In this document: positions 15,549-20,748 of the stretch, piece after piece
Layout of the letters: each line of letters opens with the position of its first letter
How positions within the stretch are numbered: position 1 is the first letter of the stretch
Virus record (IMG/VR): IMGVR_UViG_3300032086_002540
Coordinates: 1-20,748 of that record
DNA length: 20,748 nucleotides
Source of the DNA: a virus
Reading direction: 5' to 3' (one strand)
Translations under genes and position numbers: made by a program
The notes under the pieces: generated by a model
Told to the model about the DNA's origin: nothing
Database searches by the model: none
Seen by the model: the letters and a program-made list of their open reading frames with translations, nothing else

Positions 15549-16063
15549 TACAACTTTTCATAATAATTTAAATTTATTATATATCTACAAGGCACATCAC
15601 GTGCAGTTTGAGCCCTATGCTCTAAAGAGGAGTTAAATATCACCATTTTATTAGCTTCTGATCTAACAAACTCTCCTGATTTAAATTCTGTACCACCATC
15701 ACAATCATTTAAGTATAAGATTGCTGTGTTTACTCTTTCATCAAATTGATCTGTATGATACGAAGACTTATCAAAAGTTTTGCTTATAAACAAATTACTT
15801 CTTGCTTGTATAATACCATTTACATTTAATTTATCTAATATAGGTATAATTAAATCGTTATAGTATTCTGAGGTAATTCTTTTATCATCAAAAAAATTAT
15901 GATAAAAATATAAATGCCAATCAGTATCAACAGCAGTTGTTTTATGTGTTTTACGCCACGGAAAACTATGATGAGTTATAGTATTCTGTAAATGTTTAAA
16001 AAAACTAGGTTCTAAAAAATTTCTAATTTCTTTAGGTTGGTATTTTAACTGTGAGTCCGTCAT
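15545..16063 (-). CDS. Putative 2OG-Fe(II) oxygenase C
   Basis: A 172-aa prolyl-hydroxylase-like dioxygenase. The iron triad reads H103-x-D105 (in SSYHTDQFD) and His149 (in FNSSLEHRAQ), with Arg160 (in CRYIINLNYY) as the likely 2-oxoglutarate contact. Between them, AILYLND and GGTEF are typical of the P4H-type barrel. All key residues are present, so activity is likely. It overlaps the ferredoxin gene by 32 nt, an unusually long overlap. A ribosome site is not obvious, so coupling or a different start is possible. The substrate is unknown; the neighbours (ferredoxin, methyltransferase) hint at a redox or modification pathway, by inference only. Confidence 0.82.
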   Translation of the reverse strand: MTDSQLKYQPKEIRNFLEPSFFKHLQNTITHHSFPWRKTHKTTAVDTDWHLYFYHNFFDDKRITSEYYNDLIIPILDKLNVNGIIQARSNLFISKTFDKSSYHTDQFDERVNTAILYLNDCDGGTEFKSGEFVRSEANKMVIFNSSLEHRAQTARDVPCRYIINLNYYEKLY

Positions 16064-16364
16064 GTTTTTTTTCTAAAAATATTTGACAAGATAATCTACT
16101 GTTATCTTTTGCCAATGGTTCATAATCTAATAATTCTTGTTCGGCACTATTGTTTTTAATTTTACCTGTTTTTTTAATCCAATTCTCTTCAACTATAACG
16201 TGACAAGTGGCACATGAACAACAACCACTACAGTCAGCATAGATTTCATCAATAGGTTCAGGTGCATAATCTCTTGCAGCCTCCATTAATGTTCTACCTG
16301 TATCTACTTCTACTTCAACTTTTTTACCATTTTGTTGAATAAAATATACTTTTATTTTCTCCAT
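16032..16364 (-). CDS. [2Fe-2S] ferredoxin, adrenodoxin type
   Basis: A 110-aa electron carrier. The cluster ligands follow the adrenodoxin/putidaredoxin pattern C45-x5-C51-x2-C54 and a distant C93 (in SRLSCQIFL). Cys48 and Cys49 lie inside the loop and are extra. The N-terminal beta sheet (KIKVYFIQQNGKKVEVEVD) and the GRTLMEAARD helix are typical of the family. Unlike the plant-type petF ferredoxins of cyanophages, this type usually serves Fe-S assembly or monooxygenase systems. No reductase is encoded nearby, so it must accept electrons from a host partner. It overlaps the methyltransferase gene by 13 nt and oxygenase C by 32 nt. An auxiliary metabolic gene; family call secure. Confidence 0.92.
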   Translation of the reverse strand: MEKIKVYFIQQNGKKVEVEVDTGRTLMEAARDYAPEPIDEIYADCSGCCSCATCHVIVEENWIKKTGKIKNNSAEQELLDYEPLAKDNSRLSCQIFLEKKHDGLTVKIPT

Positions 16365-16957
16365 ATAAATGTTTTATCAAAAAAAGATATTGTATTATGT
16401 ATTTTATTTCGTTCTCTAAATTCTGCTATGCCTAATTTTACAACATTCAAATGTGTATCGTGTCCTGCAAATAAACCACCTTGTTTAACTTTAGGATACC
16501 ATGTCTCTAAACTGTCTATAATTTCTTTGTGATTTGTATAGTTATCTACAAAAACAAAATCTAAACTTTCATTATCAAATTTTTTTGAAGCTTCAATATG
16601 GTCTTTTTCAATAATCTCTGCCTTATCTTTAAAACCTGAAAATTTAATTGAGTGATAAGCACTTAATTTAATACTTTCTATTTGTTTTTCATCATAGATA
16701 GCATCCACATTTTTCATATCATAGTTTTGAACAAGATAATCTGTATATGGTTCATATCTATCTATGCCATAAAGTTTTTTTATATTAGGACAATTTTGAA
16801 GCAATGTGCAAAAAGATTTGGCAAAGAATACACCTACCTCAACACCTACAAGGTCTTTACCTTGAAGATTTATACAATGAATAATACTTTGTATATCACA
16901 TTGTTTATTATCAATGTAATCGTAGTATTTTGATGTAGGTTTTCCCAATTGTTCCAT
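16352..16957 (-). CDS. Class I SAM-dependent methyltransferase (Methyltransf_24-like)
   Basis: A 201-aa Rossmann-fold methyltransferase. Motif I is GVEVGVFFAKS (38-48), and the acidic strand 2 is LYGIDRYEPY (62-71). A later strand DFVFVDNYTNHKEI and WYPKVKQGGLFAGHD (about 158-172) match the family that acts on small molecules, sugars or rRNA-like substrates. No DPPY-type motif is present, so it is not an amino-methyltransferase of DNA. Its start overlaps the upstream stop by one base (TAATG), and its end overlaps the ferredoxin gene. The acceptor cannot be deduced. Confidence 0.83.
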   Translation of the reverse strand: MEQLGKPTSKYYDYIDNKQCDIQSIIHCINLQGKDLVGVEVGVFFAKSFCTLLQNCPNIKKLYGIDRYEPYTDYLVQNYDMKNVDAIYDEKQIESIKLSAYHSIKFSGFKDKAEIIEKDHIEASKKFDNESLDFVFVDNYTNHKEIIDSLETWYPKVKQGGLFAGHDTHLNVVKLGIAEFRERNKIHNTISFFDKTFIWRK

Positions 16958-17274
16958 TACACTATCAAACTTGGTTTTGCACTTTTTATAACACCTGTAT
17001 TTTGTTCGTAAGCGTCTTTTATCTTACTATCAGGATTTGTAATTGTAATTACATTTTGACTTTTAATTTTAATTACTTTATCCTCTGAATACGGTATATA
17101 TGAATGAAAACCAATAGTGGCCTGACTAGTACCTTGTCTTACAGGTATTAACACAAATGGTTTTTCTATGTACTCAAAATCTATATGATTTGTAGCTTCA
17201 CCATCTACGTTTGGATCAGATAACTGTTTACCAATTAAATCTTCACCTGTTGTCAGCCTATATAACTTTATCAT
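16957..17274 (-). CDS. Unknown 105-aa small beta protein (Sm-like?)
   Basis: A short protein with successive predicted strands: IKLYRLTTGEDLIGKQ, HIDFEYIEKPFVLIPV, ATIGFHSYIPYS and VIKIKSQNVITI, then a polar tail. The strand pattern and the first segment (LTTGEDLIGK) resemble phage proteins with an Sm/Hfq-like barrel, an RNA-binding fold, but the match is by eye only. It has a usable ribosome site (GAGGA) about 8 nt before the ATG. It lies 20 nt after regA, whose product also binds mRNA, so an RNA role would make sense. Not proven. Confidence 0.6.
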   Translation of the reverse strand: MIKLYRLTTGEDLIGKQLSDPNVDGEATNHIDFEYIEKPFVLIPVRQGTSQATIGFHSYIPYSEDKVIKIKSQNVITITNPDSKIKDAYEQNTGVIKSAKPSLIV

Positions 17275-17294
17275 AATATATCCTCACTTGTTAA

Positions 17295-17729
17295 TTATTT
17301 AATGTCTTCGTTTTTTTCTTCTGCTTTTTTACCAATATTATATTTAGCTTGTAAGTTCCAGTTTTTCTTATCTTTAAATGCAATAATTTTTATCTGTGAT
17401 AAAGGTGCTTTATTTTCTAACTCTTCTGGTTTTACTACTGATAATAAACTCCAGTCTTGTAGTAAAGCACTTATTGTGTTTCTTCTTTGAATATCATTTA
17501 TAGACAACGTAGCTGTTTTGCCATCTAAAGCAAATAACTCTTTAAAGTGTACAATATAATATTTACCTTGTTTATGTAAAATGTGACAAGATTGAAATAA
17601 TGTTTTATCTTTTCTACTTGCAACACCAATACGAGATAAGGTTTCTCGTATCTTTAAAAAGTCATCTGGTTGTTTGAGTGTTACCTCTAACATATTTTCA
17701 GGTGACCAATTTAATTTTTCTTCACTCAT
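17295..17729 (-). CDS. regA: RegA translational repressor
   Basis: T4 RegA binds the start regions of many early mRNAs and blocks translation. The 144-aa protein matches it closely: the core MLEVTLKQPDDFLKIRETL (about 13-31) aligns with the T4 N-terminus, followed by DKTLFQSCHIL and YYIVHFKELF (about 41-66), then DWSLL and a Lys/Trp-rich end (KDKKNWNLQAKYNIG). It carries about 12 extra residues at the N-terminus relative to T4. The first ATG is favoured because AGGTGGG lies 5 nt before it and the gene starts by an ATGA overlap with gp62. A Lys/Glu tail follows. It probably also represses clamp loader and its own mRNA as in T4. Confidence 0.95.
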   Translation of the reverse strand: MSEEKLNWSPENMLEVTLKQPDDFLKIRETLSRIGVASRKDKTLFQSCHILHKQGKYYIVHFKELFALDGKTATLSINDIQRRNTISALLQDWSLLSVVKPEELENKAPLSQIKIIAFKDKKNWNLQAKYNIGKKAEEKNEDIK

Positions 17730-18139
17730 TTTTTCCCACCTACTGACACTTTTTTAAGAATAGTGTCTTGTTCTTGTTTTGTTAATATGTCTAAAGCCAC
17801 TCTTGCTTTTTCGTTGCTATAGCCATAGTATTTTTTGATAGCGTCAAAGTATTTACCTCTATTAGTAGATACCCATTTACTACCAAATCGCCTCATTTTT
17901 CTTATACTATTTATTAGAAAATGAAATTGTAGCCGATTAGAAATGCCTGATCTTTGATTCATTTCATTGACAATATAAATCAATTCTTTATGATAAGATA
18001 AACATCTATTAACTACGTAGGCAGGATATTTCTTTTCCCAAAATGGGTCTTCTTTATTCTCCATTAAAGGCTCTTTTGTATAGTTTATTGCATTGAGATA
18101 ATTGCTCAATGAATAAATTTCATTATATTTTTTCTTCAT
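17726..18139 (-). CDS. 62: Clamp loader small subunit (T4 gp62)
   Basis: Partner of gp44 in the ATP-driven loader that puts the gp45 ring on DNA. With the start at ATG 18139 the protein has 137 residues. Family marks are SLSNYLNAINYTKEPLM (about 9-25), a YPAYVVNRCLSY segment (about 38-49), an FHFLINSIRKMRR helix (about 72-84) and YYGYSNEKARVAL (about 104-116). The upstream ATG at 18172 is rejected: it would overlap the 47-aa gene in another frame, whereas 18139 gives a clean ATGA overlap with that gene. No strong ribosome site is visible, so coupled translation is likely. Shorter than T4 gp62 (187 aa), as is usual in marine relatives. Confidence 0.9.
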   Translation of the reverse strand: MKKKYNEIYSLSNYLNAINYTKEPLMENKEDPFWEKKYPAYVVNRCLSYHKELIYIVNEMNQRSGISNRLQFHFLINSIRKMRRFGSKWVSTNRGKYFDAIKKYYGYSNEKARVALDILTKQEQDTILKKVSVGGKK

Positions 18140-18279
18140 TTTTTTCGTTTTTTGTGTCTGCCCATATACCAATCACCAGGTTCATAATTATATCTTTTAC
18201 CATGATGACCTCTTATATCTGCATACCACATTCTCAACTTAACTATTATTTTAACAAATATATTATGACTTACTATCAT
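18136..18279 (-). CDS. Unknown 47-aa protein between gp44 and gp62
   Basis: An ATG at 18279 overlaps the gp44 TGA as ATGA, and its own TGA at 18138-18136 overlaps the gp62 ATG as ATGA. The product has a hydrophobic N-terminus (MIVSHNIFVKIIVKL), then MWYADIRGHHGKRYNYEPGD, and a very basic end (GRHKKRKK). Two-sided ATGA linking inside the clamp loader operon is good evidence that it is translated. A shorter start at Met17 is possible. The aromatic/basic make-up suggests binding of nucleic acid or of the loader. No family recognised. Confidence 0.72.
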   Translation of the reverse strand: MIVSHNIFVKIIVKLRMWYADIRGHHGKRYNYEPGDWYMGRHKKRKK

Positions 18280-19223
18280 TTTTTAAATTCGCACCTTTGC
18301 ATTATTTCGGTTAAACAAGCGACAATATTTATCTCGTGGTCTGCAACAAAGGCTGACTTGTATTGATAATCAGCAATAATTAAAACTGCTAATGGTATTG
18401 TCTTTGGCACTAAAGATTTATATAATGCCTCATATAGATTTGTAAATAGAGACGCAGGTTCTTTGTCTAGGTTTTGTACAACCCAATGTCTCATTTTACC
18501 AAACTCTTTATTCTTTAATAGATTAATTAACTCTTTTGTATGTATTTCTGAAAGAGATACTAGTATGCCTGTATCTATTTTACCTCTTACTGAATACCTT
18601 TGTAATTCATTAATTGTTCTTCTAAAGTCTGGATAATGTTTTTGAATTAACTCTGCTAATACTTTCTTATCATATTCTAAATGTTCTTGTTCTAATAGAT
18701 AACAAAGTCTTTTTAAAAGTGCTGTAGCAGTTTTGACTTTTTGACCATTGTGTATTTCAAAATCAATAACTGTAGTACGACTTTGTAAAGCAGGTAGTAT
18801 TTTGTTTTTGTAATTACAAGTAAAAATAAATCTACAATTCTTGTAAAATGTTTCTATAAAGTTTCTTAACGCAGGCTGAACTGTCTCAGCATTCATATAA
18901 TCTGCCTCGTCAAGTATTACAACTTTATGATTTGTACTTTCTTCTAAAGATACTGAAGACGCAAAGTTTTTAATTTGATTTCTTAGCGTATCAATATGAC
19001 GGCCTTCATCTGAACCATTAATAACTAGATAGTCACAACCTATTTCTTCACATAAAGCTTTTGCAACAGTAGTCTTACCTGTGCCTGCCCTACCTGATAA
19101 TAATAGATTTGGAATTTCTTTGTTATCTACAAATTTTTGAAAAGTATTTTTAAGGTCTTCACTTAAAATACAATCTTGTATTTTTCTAGGTCTGTATTTT
19201 TCAACCCATAAAAAGTCTGACAT
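18276..19223 (-). CDS. 44: Clamp loader large subunit (T4 gp44, AAA+ ATPase)
   Basis: AAA+ ATPase that opens the sliding clamp. In 315 residues: WVEKYRP (6-12) typical of clamp loaders, Walker A GRAGTGKT (44-51), Walker B VILDEADYM (102-110) with the DEAD box, sensor 1 FIFTCNYKNKI (132-142) and the Arg finger in LQSRTT (146-151). A sensor-2-like Arg lies in the DFRRTINELQRYS helix (about 203-215). The C-terminal collar domain follows. Length matches T4 gp44 (319 aa). The ribosome site AGAGGTGA is about 10 nt upstream. Unlike T4, where gp45 and gp44 are adjacent, an oxygenase and a 52-aa gene separate them here. Confidence 0.97.
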   Translation of the reverse strand: MSDFLWVEKYRPRKIQDCILSEDLKNTFQKFVDNKEIPNLLLSGRAGTGKTTVAKALCEEIGCDYLVINGSDEGRHIDTLRNQIKNFASSVSLEESTNHKVVILDEADYMNAETVQPALRNFIETFYKNCRFIFTCNYKNKILPALQSRTTVIDFEIHNGQKVKTATALLKRLCYLLEQEHLEYDKKVLAELIQKHYPDFRRTINELQRYSVRGKIDTGILVSLSEIHTKELINLLKNKEFGKMRHWVVQNLDKEPASLFTNLYEALYKSLVPKTIPLAVLIIADYQYKSAFVADHEINIVACLTEIMQRCEFKK

Positions 19224-19244
19224 AATATATTCACCTCTTCTTTC

Positions 19245-19272
19245 ATTATATAAATGTTGCCACTAAAGTCAC
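19245..19272 (-). promoter_or_regulatory. Possible weak promoter before gp44
   Basis: Minus-strand TATAAT (19250-19245) has a poor -35 candidate GTGACT (19272-19267) at a 16-nt spacing. It lies over the end of the oxygenase gene, and the predicted start near 19238 would give gp44 a short leader that keeps its ribosome site. Much weaker than the other promoters in the window. Confidence 0.35.
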
Positions 19273-19815
19273 ACGTCTAACACCAGGTTCAGGAAGTATA
19301 GCAGTATGCCACCTCATTCCGTCAAACACAACTGCCGTGTCTTCACATGGCTCAATAGTTTCACCTTTTTTAATTTTCTTATCAGGATAAGATTTAAAAG
19401 CAGGTAAAACTGGTTTGTCTTTATCATATTTAGTAGTTGAAATTAAAGTATTACCTTTTTTAGTTTTATTGAAATATACTAATAAGACTTTGTGATCTTT
19501 TTCAGGATGATCTACGTGCCAATCAGTAATAGGTGCAACACCAGCCTGAGCCATGTTAACACATATTCTTAATGGTTGAACAAAGTCTACCTTCATCTTG
19601 TCGGTTATATCTTTCATCAACTCTAAACAAAGTTTAAATCCTTCTTCAGATAATATCTTGCCTTCTCTATCTACAATCTCATTGCCTAGAAAAGGAAACT
19701 TATCTGAAGTAGATACAGGAGAATAAAACCAAGGAAATTTAGGATGTAAAACCCTAGACTTTATCTCATTGTAAGATTTAAATTCTGTTAAGTTTTCTAA
19801 CTTTACAATACTCAT
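19246..19815 (-). CDS. Putative 2OG-Fe(II) oxygenase D within the clamp operon
   Basis: A 189-aa protein with a complete dioxygenase motif set: H100-x-D102 (in ITDWHVDHPE), His170 (in FDGMRWHTA) and Arg180/181 (in GVRRVTLVATF). The strands VLLVYFN and TAVVFDGM fit the barrel. The ATG at 19815 is chosen over 19833 because it has AGAGG at the right distance and overlaps the TGA of the 52-aa gene as ATGA. Its placement between the sliding clamp and the clamp loader is odd: these are adjacent in T4. The substrate is unknown; a link to DNA or to a replication protein would be inference from position only. Confidence 0.82.
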   Translation of the reverse strand: MSIVKLENLTEFKSYNEIKSRVLHPKFPWFYSPVSTSDKFPFLGNEIVDREGKILSEEGFKLCLELMKDITDKMKVDFVQPLRICVNMAQAGVAPITDWHVDHPEKDHKVLLVYFNKTKKGNTLISTTKYDKDKPVLPAFKSYPDKKIKKGETIEPCEDTAVVFDGMRWHTAILPEPGVRRVTLVATFI

Positions 19816-19970
19816 TTGTAAGCCTCTGGCCATCTAGCGTCAAAACTATCAAACTGATTGTATTGATCATCTGTTGTTTGAGGTAGAACTTTACCGTTCT
19901 CATCCCTCTCAACATCAGCGTTTTTATCTTCCTCTTCGGGTGTCATTGGGACTTTATTTCTGTCGGTCAT
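19812..19970 (-). CDS. Unknown 52-aa acidic protein after gp45
   Basis: An ATG at 19970 overlaps the gp45 TAA by one base (TAATG) and has CGGAG a few bases before it. The frame ends in a TGA (19814-19812) that overlaps the oxygenase start as ATGA. The product is hydrophilic and acidic: MTDRNKVPMTPEEEDKNADV, then a run of Gln/Asp, and an aromatic end (FDSFDARWPEAYK). It is probably unstructured with a short binding motif at its C-terminus. No family recognised. The linkage to the clamp gene and the overlaps support reality. Confidence 0.72.
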   Translation of the reverse strand: MTDRNKVPMTPEEEDKNADVERDENGKVLPQTTDDQYNQFDSFDARWPEAYK

Positions 19971-20635
19971 TAAAACTCCGAGTCAGTTTCTAAAGCAATC
20001 CAATACTCAATATTTATTTTTTTGTTTATGAAATGAGCAATTTTTGCTTTTGATAAAGCAACGTCATAATCACCTGGTATAATTTTTAAATTTTCTGCTT
20101 TAATATACGCAGTAAATTCTAAATTAGTTTCGCCAACTGGTAAAGAAGACTCTGGTGCATTACTATTTTTCTTATCTAAAGCAACAATTTCAACTTTACC
20201 ACCCTTACCTCTAATTGCAATATCAGGTAAAGATAATGTAGCATACTGTCCTTTAATCATATCAAAGTCAGCTTGTTTTAAAGAAAATGCCACTGTCTTA
20301 TCTGGCATTGTTATATCTTTTGTAGGTGCTACTAAAGTTGATTTTTCAGCAAAAGGATATCTAGTTTTTAAAGATGAAGCGTCATCTGTAATTTTTAGAT
20401 TTGCTGTGCCGTTAAAATTTAGTTTAGGTTTTACAAACTTTTCAAAGGAACGTAAGAACTCTGGTAAATCATATATACCAAACTCTTGGTTAAACTCCTC
20501 ATCAATAGTTGCTTTTGCCATAATGTTTTTCATTGTTGACATTGTAGCAAGTTTCTTTCCTGGTTTAAACAGAATATTCTGATTAATGTCGGAAAAGTTT
20601 CTCAAAATAGAGATTGTTTTTTCACTTAGTTGCAT
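19970..20635 (-). CDS. 45: Sliding clamp (T4 gp45)
   Basis: The trimeric processivity ring of the replisome; in T4 it also activates late transcription with gp33 and gp55. The 221-aa protein matches gp45 in its start MQLSEKTISILRNFSDIN, the GIYDLPEFLRSFEKF segment (about 53-67) and the C-terminal half with KIAHFINKKINIEYWIALE. Length is near T4's 228 aa. A strong ribosome site GAGGAG lies 8 nt before the ATG, and a perfect consensus promoter drives it. If it serves late transcription here too, the TATAAATA box at 3368-3375 would be one of its targets. Confidence 0.95.
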   Translation of the reverse strand: MQLSEKTISILRNFSDINQNILFKPGKKLATMSTMKNIMAKATIDEEFNQEFGIYDLPEFLRSFEKFVKPKLNFNGTANLKITDDASSLKTRYPFAEKSTLVAPTKDITMPDKTVAFSLKQADFDMIKGQYATLSLPDIAIRGKGGKVEIVALDKKNSNAPESSLPVGETNLEFTAYIKAENLKIIPGDYDVALSKAKIAHFINKKINIEYWIALETDSEF

Positions 20636-20664
20636 ATTTTATTCTCCTCATAATTTATAGATTC

Positions 20665-20693
20665 ATTATATAATAAAAAAGGCGGGATGTCAA
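20665..20693 (-). promoter_or_regulatory. Perfect consensus promoter of gp45, overlapping a terminator
   Basis: Minus-strand TTGACA (20693-20688), 17-nt spacer, TATAAT (20670-20665). The -35 box forms most of the loop of the terminator hairpin, and the spacer holds one arm and the T-run. The predicted start near 20658 gives a leader of about 22 nt with the GAGGAG site of gp45. Confidence 0.88.
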
Positions 20694-20706
20694 TAGTCCC
20701 GCCTTT
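20675..20706 (-). terminator. Intrinsic terminator of the gene upstream of gp45
   Basis: A perfect 10-bp stem: AAAGGCGGGA pairs with TCCCGCCTTT around a 9-nt loop (20696-20688). On the minus-strand transcript it is followed by a U-run (six in total, three within the stem). It is the only GC-rich hairpin I noticed in this AT-rich window. On the plus strand the tail is only UUU, so termination in that direction is doubtful. Confidence 0.85.
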
Positions 20707-20718
20707 CTATGTAATTGA

Positions 20719-20748
20719 TTATTTAATATCAATTGTTTTCGCTTTTTT
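20719..20748 (-). CDS. Last nine codons of an upstream gene (partial)
   Basis: The frame read from the window end gives KKAKTIDIK and then TAA (20721-20719), 13 nt before the terminator hairpin. Of the other two frames, one has an early stop and the other would run through the terminator. Identity cannot be told from so few residues. Confidence 0.5.
   Translation of the reverse strand, partial: KKAKTIDIK

Noticed and set aside
18140-18172. Longer start for gp62
   Set aside because: It would overlap the 47-aa gene out of frame; ATG 18139 gives an exact ATGA junction and the domain begins right after.

Overview
The window reads as a piece of an AT-rich, marine T4-like myovirus genome (pelagiphage/cyanophage-like; a SAR11-type host is plausible but is not shown by this sequence). 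The reasons are a recognisable T4 replication set (gp45 clamp, gp44/gp62 clamp loader, RegA, gp43 polymerase, UvsX, gp41 helicase), very tight packing with many 4-nt ATGA stop/start overlaps, strongly A+T-biased codons, and auxiliary redox genes. Every supported gene is on the minus strand, so transcription runs from high to low coordinates. I see no tRNA, IS element or CRISPR array.

Layout in transcription order. (1) 20748-20636: last codons of an upstream gene, an intrinsic terminator, and a consensus sigma70 promoter fused into the same DNA. (2) 20635-17295: gp45, a 52-aa acidic protein, a 2OG-Fe(II) oxygenase, gp44, a 47-aa protein, gp62 and RegA. (3) 17274-15545: a small unknown protein, a class I methyltransferase, a [2Fe-2S] ferredoxin and a second 2OG oxygenase. 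(4) 15548-11770: a promoter directly abutting gp43, then a 52-aa membrane peptide, a peroxiredoxin and an MT-A70 methyltransferase. (5) 11786-8841: another promoter abutting a second methyltransferase with a TSPPY motif, then three conserved phage proteins of unknown function. (6) 8805-4596: a promoter, uvsX, a 99-aa protein, gp41, two more oxygenases and a 95-aa protein. (7) 4587-1: a 402-aa unknown protein, then a late-type and a consensus promoter driving a nucleic-acid enzyme cassette: RNA-ligase-like protein, adenylate kinase, P-loop kinase and nucleotidyltransferase (cut by the window edge).

The most interesting observation is the last cassette. All four consecutive proteins begin with a short tag of the form [F/Y]xx[F/Y/Q][L/I]xE. 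This is the pattern of the T4 capsid-targeting sequence, which directs internal proteins into the prohead and is cut by the gp21 protease after [L/I]xE. A T4-type late promoter (TATAAATA) precedes the cassette. I infer that this phage may package, and inject with its DNA, a ligase/kinase/nucleotidyltransferase set that could repair nucleic acid, for example tRNA cleaved by host defences. This is a hypothesis with a clear test.

Other notable points are a -35 element in the loop of a terminator hairpin before gp45; two promoters whose predicted start sites fall on or next to the start codon (gp43 and the TSPPY methyltransferase), predicting leaderless mRNAs; four 2OG-Fe(II) oxygenases with three methyltransferases, a ferredoxin and a peroxiredoxin in the replication region; and several tiny genes tied to their neighbours by stop/start overlaps. 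Gene-free stretches are all short (the longest, before uvsX, is about 115 nt) and hold promoters.
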